Source: Dyella sp. ASV24
Lineage (GTDB): Bacteria > Pseudomonadota > Gammaproteobacteria > Xanthomonadales > Rhodanobacteraceae
DNA length: 36,139 nucleotides
Reading direction: 5' to 3'
NCBI RefSeq assembly: GCF_016428905.1
Contig: NZ_JAELTQ010000038.1
Location: forward strand, 1 to 36,139
The translations under genes and the position numbers were made by a program. This document shows, piece by piece, positions 1-7,990 of this stretch (position 1 is the stretch's first letter; every line of letters starts with the position of its first letter). The notes beneath the pieces are model-generated. The model saw only the letters and a program-made list of their open reading frames with translations, was not told where the DNA came from and searched no databases.

Positions 1-40
1 GAAATGCTGCGGGCGTTGGCCTTACGGCCATTTTCTTTGG

Positions 41-76
41 GTTACTTTTCTTTTGGGCCAGCAAAAGAAAAGTGAC
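41..76. repeat. Palindrome with 15-nt arms (intergenic repeat)
   Basis: The arms are GTTACTTTTCTTTTG (41-55) and CAAAAGAAAAGTGAC (62-76). They pair over 15 positions with a single wobble and leave a 6-nt loop. The arms are T/A-rich in a high-GC context. From general knowledge, this kind of TTTTCTTTTG palindrome recurs between genes in Xanthomonadales and related genomes. Its copy number here cannot be tested. Confidence 0.6.
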
Positions 77-167
77 TCGAGCGTCGGCAGACGATCGAAA
101 CGCCCGCTGCGTAAGCGGCCAGATCGCGATAACGCATGAGGCGACAACCGACCACTGACGAAACTGG

Positions 168-187
168 ACCCCGGCCTGCGCCGGGGT
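168..187. repeat. REP-like GC palindrome
   Basis: ACCCCGGC (168-175) pairs perfectly with GCCGGGGT (180-187) around a 4-nt loop. The wording GACCCCGGC-N-GCCGGGGTGAC is a familiar repetitive extragenic palindrome in many proteobacteria. It could act as a transcription or mRNA-stability element for whatever lies left of the window. Confidence 0.55.
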
Positions 188-252
188 GACGGCACGGGCG
201 AAACGATAAGGCGAGCACCCGACCTTTACCCCCTTTTCGGGGCTCACCCCAA

Positions 253-275
253 CCCTCTCCCCGACGGGGAGAGGG
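253..275. repeat. CCCTCTCCCC palindrome (intergenic repeat)
   Basis: CCCTCTCCCC (253-262) is perfectly complementary to GGGGAGAGGG (266-275) with a 3-nt loop, giving a very stable 10-bp hairpin. Similar hairpins are widespread intergenic repeats in beta- and gammaproteobacteria. No T-run follows on either strand, so I do not call it a terminator. Confidence 0.55.
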
Positions 276-404
276 AGCAAGATCGAGGCTCACTTTCGTC
301 CCCACACCTTTCAACGCAAACCACAACAACACCTCCAACAAAATCGCAAACCCAACCCCAACATCAACTGCTAACGTATCGCCACCACCACCCATGGAAC
401 CCCC

Positions 405-782
405 ATGCCCATCCTCCTCGCCATCGCCCTGCAACTGAGCCCCACTGCCGGCGCGGATTTCCACGCGCGAGTAACCCAAGCTAAACTCGCTGAAGGCGCA
501 GCCACCGGTCCGGCCTACCAAAAGCAAATGTGGGATCGCATCGGCAACGCCACCACCGACGCCTACAAAATCTGCCTCGCCGGCACCCAACCACCGGACA
601 AATCACCCTTCACCCTGGTTGCCAACGTCGCGGCGGACGGTCGCCTTACCGACATCGCAGTCCAACCAGACATTGCAGTAGCCAAATGCATGGCCAGTCA
701 CTTCACCGGCCTCACGCTGCCTGCACCGCCCGCTGCACCTGCGCCCTACCCCGTCGAGATCGACTTCAGCATCAAGCAGTAG
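405..782 (+). CDS. Hypothetical exported protein, 125 aa
   Basis: This small ORF begins with a short hydrophobic stretch (PILLAIALQLSPTAGA), compatible with a minimal signal peptide cut after Ala-Gly-Ala, so a periplasmic location is inferred. The mature part has two Cys residues, one in KICLAGT and one in AKCMASH, which could form a disulfide. It ends with a Pro/Ala-rich stretch before VEIDFSIKQ. The phrase FTLVANVAADGRLTDIAVQPD resembles the TonB-C-like fold of small energy-transducer-like proteins (a beta hairpin ending in a Pro-rich tail), but I cannot assign a family. No clear Shine-Dalgarno precedes the ATG. Composition and codon use look coding, and the other frames here look worse. 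Confidence 0.5.
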   Translation: MPILLAIALQLSPTAGADFHARVTQAKLAEGAATGPAYQKQMWDRIGNATTDAYKICLAGTQPPDKSPFTLVANVAADGRLTDIAVQPDIAVAKCMASHFTGLTLPAPPAAPAPYPVEIDFSIKQ

Positions 783-886
783 CGCCATGTAACCGTCATG
801 CGTCGCAGGGAATCGCGACACAGCGTCATACATACATTGGCCTCATTGCGATGGGCGGAGCGGCTGGAGTAGCCTCGCATCTATAG

Positions 887-904
887 CGGGACCACACGGT
901 CCCG
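887..904 (+). promoter_or_regulatory. 5'-UTR hairpin abutting the phosphodiesterase Shine-Dalgarno
   Basis: CGGGACC (887-893) pairs perfectly with GGTCCCG (898-904) around ACAC. The ribosome-binding sequence TAGGGGAC (905-912) starts immediately at the foot of the stem, so the hairpin could modulate access to, or stabilise, the leader. It has no T-run, so it is unlikely to be a terminator for the upstream ORF. Confidence 0.4.
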
Positions 905-918
905 TAGGGGACAATGAC

Positions 919-2763
919 GTGATGCGCACGACCACGGAATGGGGTCCGGGGCAGCACGCGGCTGGGCATCAGGCTAATTCGCCTGGCGTCGGACTGCGCC
1001 CGGAACAGGCGACTTCAGCCGAGAGTTTCGCCGTGCCGGGGTTCGACGCCGTGGTGCGTCTGGTAACGCGCTCGCTCGGTGTGCCGCTGGTGGCGCTGGT
1101 ACTCAACAGCGGCGCGGCCTACTGGTTTGCCGATGGCAATGAAGTGCCCGCCCATGGCCCGCGCGCACTGCACCCCCTGCTGCTCCAGGCCGCGCGGAGT
1201 CTTGCACCGCACGTCGTGCTTGATGCGCTTGATGACGAACGCCTGCGTGACGCCACGCCGCCACTGACGGCGGGACCTGGCCCCATCCGCTTTTTTGCCA
1301 GTGAACCCGTCGGTACGTTGACCGGTCAGCATATCGGCGCGCTGTGTGTGATGGATGCGCAACCGCGCGCTGCGCTGAGCGAAAGCGAACAAACCGCACT
1401 GCGCGACGCGGCGTCGTTGATCGGCGCCGGCGTGGTGCTGCGTAGCTATCTCGGTCGTACTGACCCGATCACACAGCTACCGCATCGCTATGCGTTCTTC
1501 GACGACCTGCGCAAGCATCTACACGAAGGCGTAGCGCACGCCTGGGTGATGGCTGTCGATGTGGCGCCGGTGCAACGTTTCAACGCTTTTATCCGCGCCA
1601 TGGGCCACGCCTATGCCGACGAGCTCATGCGCGGTGTGGCCGCACGTGTACAGGCGTGGATCCCCCCCGACACCCATCTTTACCAGGTGGGCGCGACACG
1701 CTTCGCGGCGGTGCTGCCTGATCATCATCTGCTCGACGACACCACACGCCTGGACGATCTGGTCAAACGCCTGCGCCAACCGTTCGACTGTCTCGGTATA
1801 CCGCTGACCATTCAACCGGGGGTGGGGCTGCTGAAGATCAATGCGAGCGAGTTGCGCGGGGGTGATCCGCTGCGTCTGGTGATGAACGCTTCCTACGCGG
1901 CGCAAGAGAGTCCTCGCGGCTGGGCGGTCTACAACCGTCTGCAGGACGAGCAGCAACGACAGGAATTCTTGCTGGTAACCGAACTTGCCGCGGCGCTCAA
2001 TGAGGGCGCGGAGCTCGACCTGCACTATCAGCCGCGCATCGATCTGGACACCGGCCGATGCGTAGCACTGGAAGCTCTCGCGCGCTGGCATCATCCCACG
2101 CTGGGCTCGGTGCCACCCGCGCACTTTGTGGCGCTGGCCGAACGCGCCGGTCTGATGCACTCGCTCACGCAATGGGTGATGGAGCGCAGCCTTGCGCAAC
2201 TCGCTGTATGGCGACACGCCGGCCACGACATCAAGCTGTCACTCAATGTCTCGAGCTCCGATCTCGGTGCCGATCTGGTCGGCCGCCTGCGCGCCGTCGC
2301 CGAACGCCACAAGATCGGGCTTGACTCGTTGGAACTGGAATTCACCGAAAGCACGTTGATGGAACACAGCGCGATCACGCGCAGGCACCTCACCGCCATC
2401 CGCCAACTTGGCGCGGGCATCGCCATCGACGATTTCGGCACGGGCTACAGCAACCTGGCCGCGCTGCGGCAAATGCCGGCGACCAGCTTGAAGATCGACC
2501 AATCCTTCGTGCGTGGCATGGGCACCAGCCCGCATGACGAGGCGATTGTTCGCTCTGTCGCGGATCTGGCGCGCAACATGGGCTTCCGCGTCGTGGTGGA
2601 GGGCGTAGAGACCTCCAGCATCTACGAAAGCGTGCTGGGCATGGCCTGCGACGAGGCCCAGGGCTTCCACATCGCCTACCCGCTGCCCTCGGGCGAGGTG
2701 CCTGCGTGGCTGGATGCACACCAAGGCATGCCGTCGCGACGTGCGGTGCGCTGGGGCGAGTAG
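919..2763 (+). CDS. GAF - degenerate GGDEF - EAL cyclic-di-GMP phosphodiesterase
   Basis: This is a 614-aa cytosolic signalling protein with no membrane segment. Residues about 35-175 look like a GAF sensor domain (LGVPLVALVLN... IGALCVMDAQPR). Residues about 180-340 are a GGDEF fold whose active-site loop reads GATRF at 258-262 instead of GGDEF, so cyclase activity should be lost. Residues about 350-600 are an EAL domain with its key elements intact: EAL at 385-387, LNVSS, LEFTES, DDFGTGYS at 504-511, the Lys of SLKIDQSF and VEGVET around Glu561. The inferred role is hydrolysis of c-di-GMP to pGpG, tuned by a GAF ligand and possibly by GTP bound to the dead GGDEF domain. The start is a GTG 6-8 nt after TAGGGGAC; an ATG one codon later is equally possible. 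It lies convergent to the next gene. It may influence attachment functions encoded further on, but no direct link is visible. Confidence 0.92.
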   Translation: MMRTTTEWGPGQHAAGHQANSPGVGLRPEQATSAESFAVPGFDAVVRLVTRSLGVPLVALVLNSGAAYWFADGNEVPAHGPRALHPLLLQAARSLAPHVVLDALDDERLRDATPPLTAGPGPIRFFASEPVGTLTGQHIGALCVMDAQPRAALSESEQTALRDAASLIGAGVVLRSYLGRTDPITQLPHRYAFFDDLRKHLHEGVAHAWVMAVDVAPVQRFNAFIRAMGHAYADELMRGVAARVQAWIPPDTHLYQVGATRFAAVLPDHHLLDDTTRLDDLVKRLRQPFDCLGIPLTIQPGVGLLKINASELRGGDPLRLVMNASYAAQESPRGWAVYNRLQDEQQRQEFLLVTELAAALNEGAELDLHYQPRIDLDTGRCVALEALARWHHPTLGSVPPAHFVALAERAGLMHSLTQWVMERSLAQLAVWRHAGHDIKLSLNVSSSDLGADLVGRLRAVAERHKIGLDSLELEFTESTLMEHSAITRRHLTAIRQLGAGIAIDDFGTGYSNLAALRQMPATSLKIDQSFVRGMGTSPHDEAIVRSVADLARNMGFRVVVEGVETSSIYESVLGMACDEAQGFHIAYPLPSGEVPAWLDAHQGMPSRRAVRWGE

Positions 2764-2781
2764 TGCCTCGCCCCATCCTGA

Positions 2782-4461
2782 TCAGGTGACGGGCAGGCCC
2801 AACTCCTCCACCATCGCTTCGCGCATCAGGTACTTCTGCACCTTGCCCGTCACCGTCATCGGGAACGCATCGACAAAACGCACATAGTGCGGCACCTTGA
2901 AATACGCCAAGTGATGGCGGCAGTAGCTCTGGATCTCCGCCTCGCTGGCTTCGCAGCCCTCGCGCAGGCGAATCCACGCACAGACCTGCTCGCCGAATTT
3001 TTCATCCGGCACGCCGAACACCTGCACATCCTGCACCTTGGGATGGGTGTAGAGGAATTCCTCGATCTCGCGCGGATAGATATTCTCGCCACCACGGATG
3101 ATCATGTCCTTGAGGCGACCGACGATGGTGCAGTAGCCCGCCTCGTCGATCACGGCGAGATCGCCGGTGTGCATCCAGCGGGCTTCGTCGATGGCTTCGC
3201 GGGTAAGCGCCTCGTCCTCCCAATAACCCAGCATCACGGAATAGCCGCGCGTGCACAATTCGCCGGGGGAGCCTTGCGGCACGATGCGGCCGCGCTCATC
3301 CACCAGTTTCACTTCCACGTGTGGATGAATGCAACCCACGCTGCTGACGCGCCGTTCCAGCGGATCGTCCGTGGTGGACTGGAAGCTCACCGGGCTGGTT
3401 TCCGTCATGCCATAGGCAATGGTGACTTCGCTCATATGCATCTCGCTCACCACCCGGCGCATCACCTCGATGGGGCACGGCGAGCCCGCCATGATGCCCG
3501 TGCGCAACGAGCTCAGATCGAACCGGCTGAATTCGGGATGCTCCAGCTCCGCGATGAACATGGTTGGCACACCGTGCAGACCCGTGCAGCGTTCCTCCTG
3601 CACTGTTTCAAGCGTAGCCAACACGTCGAAGCCTTCGCCCGGGATCACCATGCAGGCGCCGTGGGTTACGCAGGCGAGATTGCCAAGCACCATGCCGAAG
3701 CAGTGGTAGAACGGCACGGGGATGCACAGGCGGTCTTGCTCGGTAAGACGCATGGCTTCGCCGATGAAGAAGCCGTTGTTGACGATGTTGTGGTGCGTGA
3801 GCGTCGCGCCCTTGGGCGCGCCGGTGGTGCCGGAGGTGAACTGGATATTCACCGGATCGTCGAAACCGAGCTGGCTTTCGATGGCGCGCAAATGCGCCAT
3901 GGCATCCTCGTCGACACGAGCCGCCAGTTGATGCCACGATCGCGTTCCCGGCGCGGCTTCGTCGTCGAGCAAAATCACCTCGCGCAATGACGGCAGGCGT
4001 TCGGACTGCAATTCGCCCGCTGTCGCCACCGCAAGCTCCGGCGCCAGCTCCATCAGCATGTCCAGGTAATGCGACGTTTTAAAGCGCCGTGGCAATACCA
4101 GGGCGCGGCAGCGCACTTTGTTGAGTGCGTACTCCAGTTCGTGCAGGCGATAAGCCGGATTGATGTTGACCAGGATGAGCCCCGCCTTGGGCGCGGCGAA
4201 CTGCAATACCACCCACTCAGCGCGATTCGGCGCCCAGATGCCGACGCGATCGCCACGCTGCAGCCCCAATGAAAGCAATCCGGCGGCGACGCGTTCAACC
4301 TCCGCATGAAACTGCCGGTAATCGAGGCGAATACCCTGCGAGCGCACGACCAGCGCCGGACGCTCCGGATGGGTCGCGGCGATGCGATCCAGCAACGTGC
4401 CGACGGTATCGCCAAGCAGTGGCTGCGAACTGACACCGTGGACGTAGCTCGCAGCAGGCAT
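2782..4461 (-). CDS. AMP-binding fatty acyl-CoA synthetase
   Basis: This 559-aa member of the ANL adenylating superfamily activates a carboxylic acid to an acyl-adenylate and transfers it to CoA. Signature motifs occur in order. The P-loop [11 protein letters not shown] is at about residues 208-218. The A5 motif YGMTETSP lies in the middle. TGDLAVID and [20 protein letters not shown] mark the hinge and the C-terminal domain. [10 protein letters not shown] near the end carries the catalytic Lys. Length and motifs match medium/long-chain acyl-CoA ligases of the FadD/AcsM-like group; the substrate cannot be read from sequence. No signal peptide or transmembrane segment is evident. The gene ends 18 bp from the convergent phosphodiesterase and is divergent from the M20 peptidase, sharing a gap of about 170 bp. 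The Shine-Dalgarno before the ATG is weak. Confidence 0.93.
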   Translation of the reverse strand: MPAASYVHGVSSQPLLGDTVGTLLDRIAATHPERPALVVRSQGIRLDYRQFHAEVERVAAGLLSLGLQRGDRVGIWAPNRAEWVVLQFAAPKAGLILVNINPAYRLHELEYALNKVRCRALVLPRRFKTSHYLDMLMELAPELAVATAGELQSERLPSLREVILLDDEAAPGTRSWHQLAARVDEDAMAHLRAIESQLGFDDPVNIQFTSGTTGAPKGATLTHHNIVNNGFFIGEAMRLTEQDRLCIPVPFYHCFGMVLGNLACVTHGACMVIPGEGFDVLATLETVQEERCTGLHGVPTMFIAELEHPEFSRFDLSSLRTGIMAGSPCPIEVMRRVVSEMHMSEVTIAYGMTETSPVSFQSTTDDPLERRVSSVGCIHPHVEVKLVDERGRIVPQGSPGELCTRGYSVMLGYWEDEALTREAIDEARWMHTGDLAVIDEAGYCTIVGRLKDMIIRGGENIYPREIEEFLYTHPKVQDVQVFGVPDEKFGEQVCAWIRLREGCEASEAEIQSYCRHHLAYFKVPHYVRFVDAFPMTVTGKVQKYLMREAMVEELGLPVT

Positions 4462-4585
4462 GACAAGGCTCTTTGGGGTCGGGAATCGAGCATAGCACTG
4501 GGTTCGCCACCCTCTTCAGGCTATCGACCTTGGTCGGAGACGGCTCATCGTTGACCTGCGGCTGCGATGGTGCTGCGCACCCACG

Positions 4586-4629
4586 CAAGCTCATCGAGCT
4601 TGCTAGGATCGGGTCTCCTTACGTGGAGA
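4586..4629 (+). promoter_or_regulatory. Possible promoter/operator and RBS of the M20 peptidase
   Basis: A 7-bp inverted repeat CAAGCTC/GAGCTTG (4586-4592 and 4596-4602) sits directly upstream of, and touching, an extended -10-like TGCTAGGAT (4601-4609). GTGGAGA (4623-4629) is the likely ribosome-binding site, 6 nt before the ATG at 4636. A palindrome where a -35 box would be suggests an operator. No good -35 box is visible, so this call rests on pattern only. Confidence 0.3.
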
Positions 4630-4635
4630 CACCTC

Positions 4636-5931
4636 ATGCGCCTGTCCTCGTTCGCCCTGGCCGTTGCCACCGTCATCGCCGGCACGGCACACGCCGCCGA
4701 CACCACGCAACTCGTGCAGGGTGAGCTCCCGCAAGTCACCGCATGGCGGCGCGACATCCACCAACACCCGGAACTCAGCAACCGCGAAACGCGTACCTCC
4801 GCCCTCGTCGCAGCACAACTGAAAAAGCTGGGGCTGGAGGTGCACACGGGCATCGCGCATACCGGCGTGGTCGGCATCCTCAAGGGCGGCAAGCCAGGGC
4901 CGAAGCTCGCCATCCGCGCGGACATGGACGCGCTTCCCGTCACTGAAGAAGTGGATCTGCCCTTCGCCTCCAAGGCCAAGGGCGAATACCGCGGCAAACA
5001 GGTCGGCGTGATGCATGCCTGCGGTCATGACGCGCACACCGCGATGCTGCTCGGCCTTGCCACCGTGCTCGCTGGTATGAAGAAAGATCTACCCGGCGAA
5101 GTGATGTTCGTATTCCAGCCCGCCGAAGAAGGCGCACCGGCGGGCGAGGAAGGCGGTGCATCGCTGATGCTGAAGGAAGGCGTGTTCCGCGACTTCAAGC
5201 CAGATGCCATGTTCGGCATGCACGTGGTCAGTTCGCTCAATGTCGGCACGGTGGCAGTGCGCCCCGGCCCGACCATGGCAGGTTCGGACTGGTTCAAGCT
5301 GGTCGTACACGGCAGGCAGACACACGGCGCGATGCCGTGGAACGGCGTCGACCCTATCGTTACCTCGGCCGAAATCATCAGTGCGGCGCAGACCATCGTC
5401 AGCCGCAAGCTCAACATCGGCGACCTGCCCGCCGTGCTCAGCTTCGGCATTGTGGAAGGCGGCGCGCGTTACAACATCGTGCCCGATCAAGTGGAGTTGC
5501 AGGGCACGCTGCGCACTTTTGACGCCGGCATGCGCCAGCAGGCGATCGACAACCTCAAGAGCATCGCTGAGCACATCGCGGCGGCGAACGGCGCGACCGT
5601 GGACACGCAGATCCCGGTGGGCGACAGCAACCCGATCCTGGTCAACGATCCTGCACTGGCCGGCCGTGTGCGGTCCAGCATCGGCAAGGCCATCGGTGGT
5701 GACCATGTGATTGAAGCAAAACCATGGATGGCCTCGGAAGACTTTGCTTACTTCGCGAAGGAGGTTCCCAGCGTGTACTTCTTTGTCGGCTCGACGCCGA
5801 CGGGACAGGACGCACTCAAGGCACCGGCCAACCACTCGCCAAAGTTCTTCATGGACGAAGGCGCACTGACGATTGGCATGGAGTCCATGCTTCAAGCGAC
5901 GCTCGACTATCTCAACACGCCGACATCCTGA
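4636..5931 (+). CDS. Exported M20-family amidohydrolase/carboxypeptidase
   Basis: This 431-aa zinc hydrolase belongs to the M20D group (hippurate/IAA-amino-acid hydrolase type), which cleaves N-acyl amino acids or short peptides. The start is set at ATG 4636 because it is preceded by GTGGAGA and opens a clean signal peptide (MRLSSFALAVATVIAGTAHA, cut before ADTTQ). The upstream in-frame ATG at 4567 would bury that signal. Metal-site motifs are visible: RADMDALP, HACGHDAH (Cys and His ligands at about 129-131) and QPAEEG (general base Glu at about 164-165), then GMHVV, and a C-terminal His in NHSPKFF. A dimerisation (lid) domain with HGRQTHGAMPWNGVDP interrupts the catalytic domain, as usual in the family. 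The protein is probably periplasmic. The substrate is unknown. It does not appear to be co-transcribed with a neighbour. Confidence 0.92.
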   Translation: MRLSSFALAVATVIAGTAHAADTTQLVQGELPQVTAWRRDIHQHPELSNRETRTSALVAAQLKKLGLEVHTGIAHTGVVGILKGGKPGPKLAIRADMDALPVTEEVDLPFASKAKGEYRGKQVGVMHACGHDAHTAMLLGLATVLAGMKKDLPGEVMFVFQPAEEGAPAGEEGGASLMLKEGVFRDFKPDAMFGMHVVSSLNVGTVAVRPGPTMAGSDWFKLVVHGRQTHGAMPWNGVDPIVTSAEIISAAQTIVSRKLNIGDLPAVLSFGIVEGGARYNIVPDQVELQGTLRTFDAGMRQQAIDNLKSIAEHIAAANGATVDTQIPVGDSNPILVNDPALAGRVRSSIGKAIGGDHVIEAKPWMASEDFAYFAKEVPSVYFFVGSTPTGQDALKAPANHSPKFFMDEGALTIGMESMLQATLDYLNTPTS

Positions 5932-5950
5932 TCAACGACGAAAAACATGC

Positions 5951-5992
5951 GCCCGGCTCCCAGGCTGTTCTGGACCAGCCTGGAAACCGGGC
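5951..5992 (-). terminator. Rho-independent-type terminator between convergent genes
   Basis: GCCCGG plus CCAGGCTG (5951-5956 and 5960-5967) pair with CAGCCTGG plus CCGGGC (5976-5983 and 5987-5992), giving a 14-bp interrupted stem with an 8-nt loop. Read on the minus strand the stem is followed by GCATGTTTTTCG, a U-run that suits the S8 protease. On the plus strand the downstream run is weak, but the hairpin may still serve the M20 gene. Confidence 0.7.
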
Positions 5993-6005
5993 GACATGCC
6001 CCCCT

Positions 6006-7934
6006 TTAGTGCGCCACGTAGCTCGCGGTGAGCTGCACGTTGGCGAAGGCCTTCACACCGGTCACGCGTACGTACCATGTGCCTGCCGTCGGCGTGGTCT
6101 GCACGATCGATTCATTGTTCGTGTTCGGCTTGACCGAGGAAAAGTCCGCATTGGAACCGTTGGGCGCCACCGGCACACCTACTTTCGCGTACAGCGACAC
6201 ATCACCCGTGCCGCCGATAGTGCGAAGGGTGAGATTGGTGGCGTTGGCCGGCACGGTGAGGCTGTAGATCAGCGAAGCACCCGTGCTGCCTGCCACCGTC
6301 ACCGGCGTGCCGCTGACCAGCGTCACCGGTAGCGCCGTCACGGTTGGACTCAGCGCGGCTTGCACGGCCGCATTGGCGTCGACGATGCCGCTGCCGAAAG
6401 CGACGCCCTCGCTCACCGGGAACACCCGTGCGGAAGAGATCAGTGCCTGCTGAATCTGCAGCGGCGTAAGCGCGGGCAAACCGGCAGCCTTCACCGCACC
6501 GATCATCAGCGCGACGATACCCGAGACGTGCGGCGTTGCCTGGGATGTTCCAGCCATCTCGCCGTAGATCGGATTGCCCGGCGTAGTCGTGCCGTCGTTG
6601 AGCGTGGACCACACGAAGCCAGCATCCGGTTCTGCCGTCTGGTTGGGATCGTCGTTGGCATAAATGCCGCCACCCGGCCCGGCAAGCGACACCAGACTTC
6701 CATAGTTGGAATAGAACGCGCGCTTGCCAGTGATACCCACCGACGACACCGTGATCACGCCCGGGCAGCTCGACGGGGAGTAGTTCGCGGTGTTGTCGGT
6801 GTTGTTGCCGGCAGCCACGACCACGGTGACGCCACGCGAGATGGCGCCGGCAATAGCGCTGCCGAACGCATCCGTTGCCTCGCACATACCTGGCCCGCCA
6901 AGGCTCATGCTGATCACCTGTGCGGGGTTAGGGTTGGCTGGCATGTTCGGCACCGACCCGCCCGACGCCCATGTGATGGCGTCGGCAATGTCCGACGTCG
7001 CGCCACCACAATGGCCCAGCGCGCGCAGCGGCAGCACCTGCGATCCCGGTGCCACACCGGTGACGCCCACGCCGTTGTTAGTGACGGCCGCGATGGTGCC
7101 GAACACGTGTGTGCCGTGCCAGCTGCTGTTTTCGATGCCGCAGTTCATGTCCGCTGTCGTCCAGTCACCCGTATCCCAACCGCCCGACACGCGACCATCG
7201 GTGGCACGGCCCGACGTCGCCGCATCGGTGATGAAGTCGTAGCCTGCGTTGGCGAGTGCAAGGTTGAGATCGGGATGCTGCGTCACGCCGGTATCGATCT
7301 CGGCCACCACCACGCCAGTACCGTCGTAGTTCATCCATGCGGTGGATGCGTTGCTGCCGCCGTAATTGGCATAGCCCGTGGTGTCGGTGCCGATGGTTTC
7401 CACCGTGCCCGTGCCAGGACGCATATGCCACTGATAGGAGAAGTACGGATCGTTCGGCGTACTGGTGCCCACCGCATCCGGCTTCACTGCGCTTAGCGCG
7501 ATATCCTTGACGATGTGCATACGCGTGTCGGGCTCAACGTGCGCCACAGCCGGATCGGCAGCAATCTGCTGCATCAACGCCACTGCTTCATTGCGACTCA
7601 ACTTACGACTGGTGTGCACCACGTCGGCACCGATACCGAGCTTGCGCTTCCACTGCACACTGACGGCCTTTGCTGGCGTAGCTTTCTGTGATGCGGCATC
7701 AAGTTTTGCACGCGCCACGGCAACACCAACGTTCTGTTCGACGGCATGGCTATTGCTGCGCTCGGTGGTGCCGTCGCGATAGGTGACAATGAACGCATCG
7801 ATCGTGTCATTCGCGCCCATGGTCGATGCGTTGATGGTGGCGCCGGTGCGGGTGACGATGGATGCGGCGTGCACCGCGGAAAAACCCAGCGCCACAGCCA
7901 GGATGGCCATGCGGCCAAGTGTCAGACGATTCAT
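6006..7934 (-). CDS. Secreted S8 (subtilisin-like) serine protease with PPC domain
   Basis: This 642-aa protein starts with a signal peptide (MNRLTLGRMAILAVALGFSA..., cut near VHA-AS). An I9-like propeptide of about 120 residues includes YRDGTTE and the late segment VAHVEPDTRM. The catalytic domain has Asp214 in AEIDTGV, His273 in SWHGTHV, oxyanion Asn377 in VAAGNN and Ser464 in AGTSQATPHVSG, so the triad is complete. The last 110 residues or so form a PPC-type beta domain (VPANATNLTLRTIGGTGDVSLY... GTWYVRVTGVKAF), commonly removed or used for targeting in extracellular proteases. The gene lies 56 bp downstream of TAA A on the same strand with a hairpin in between. It may be expressed by read-through, and could process surface proteins such as the adhesin; that link is inference. 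Secretion beyond the periplasm (type II system) is likely for this class. Confidence 0.93.
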   Translation of the reverse strand: MNRLTLGRMAILAVALGFSAVHAASIVTRTGATINASTMGANDTIDAFIVTYRDGTTERSNSHAVEQNVGVAVARAKLDAASQKATPAKAVSVQWKRKLGIGADVVHTSRKLSRNEAVALMQQIAADPAVAHVEPDTRMHIVKDIALSAVKPDAVGTSTPNDPYFSYQWHMRPGTGTVETIGTDTTGYANYGGSNASTAWMNYDGTGVVVAEIDTGVTQHPDLNLALANAGYDFITDAATSGRATDGRVSGGWDTGDWTTADMNCGIENSSWHGTHVFGTIAAVTNNGVGVTGVAPGSQVLPLRALGHCGGATSDIADAITWASGGSVPNMPANPNPAQVISMSLGGPGMCEATDAFGSAIAGAISRGVTVVVAAGNNTDNTANYSPSSCPGVITVSSVGITGKRAFYSNYGSLVSLAGPGGGIYANDDPNQTAEPDAGFVWSTLNDGTTTPGNPIYGEMAGTSQATPHVSGIVALMIGAVKAAGLPALTPLQIQQALISSARVFPVSEGVAFGSGIVDANAAVQAALSPTVTALPVTLVSGTPVTVAGSTGASLIYSLTVPANATNLTLRTIGGTGDVSLYAKVGVPVAPNGSNADFSSVKPNTNNESIVQTTPTAGTWYVRVTGVKAFANVQLTASYVAH

Positions 7935-7961
7935 GCATGTCTCTCCAAATTGATGGGCATG

Positions 7962-7987
7962 GAAAGGGCGCCCTGCGGCGCCCTTTC
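7962..7987 (-). terminator. Hairpin between TAA A and the S8 protease
   Basis: GAAAGGGCGCC (7962-7972) and GGCGCCCTTTC (7977-7987) form a perfect 11-bp stem with a 4-nt loop, starting 3 nt beyond the TAA A stop codon on the minus strand. The only U-richness is the terminal TTTC inside the stem. It is therefore either a modest terminator or an attenuator that lowers protease expression relative to the adhesin. Only 27 bp remain between it and the protease start. Confidence 0.6.
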
Positions 7988-7990
7988 GCC

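Larger units (their letters stand above)
1..404. other. Gene-free tract with clustered palindromes
   Basis: I see no credible gene in this tract. It holds three separate inverted repeats, annotated individually, embedded in low-complexity sequence rich in A and C near its right end. Reading frames that cross it on the minus strand have unnatural composition, rich in Gly, Arg and Pro, and contain no recognisable domain. Such clusters of palindromes are typical of intergenic repeat landing sites in high-GC gammaproteobacteria. Confidence 0.6.

Noticed and set aside
253-275. Terminator for a gene left of the window
   Set aside because: The stem is strong, but neither strand shows a following T-run and no gene ends nearby. 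An intergenic repeat is the safer call.
2887-3990. 367-aa open frame opposite the acyl-CoA synthetase
   Set aside because: The complementary strand carries all the motifs of the ANL family, and this frame is a shadow typical of high-GC DNA.
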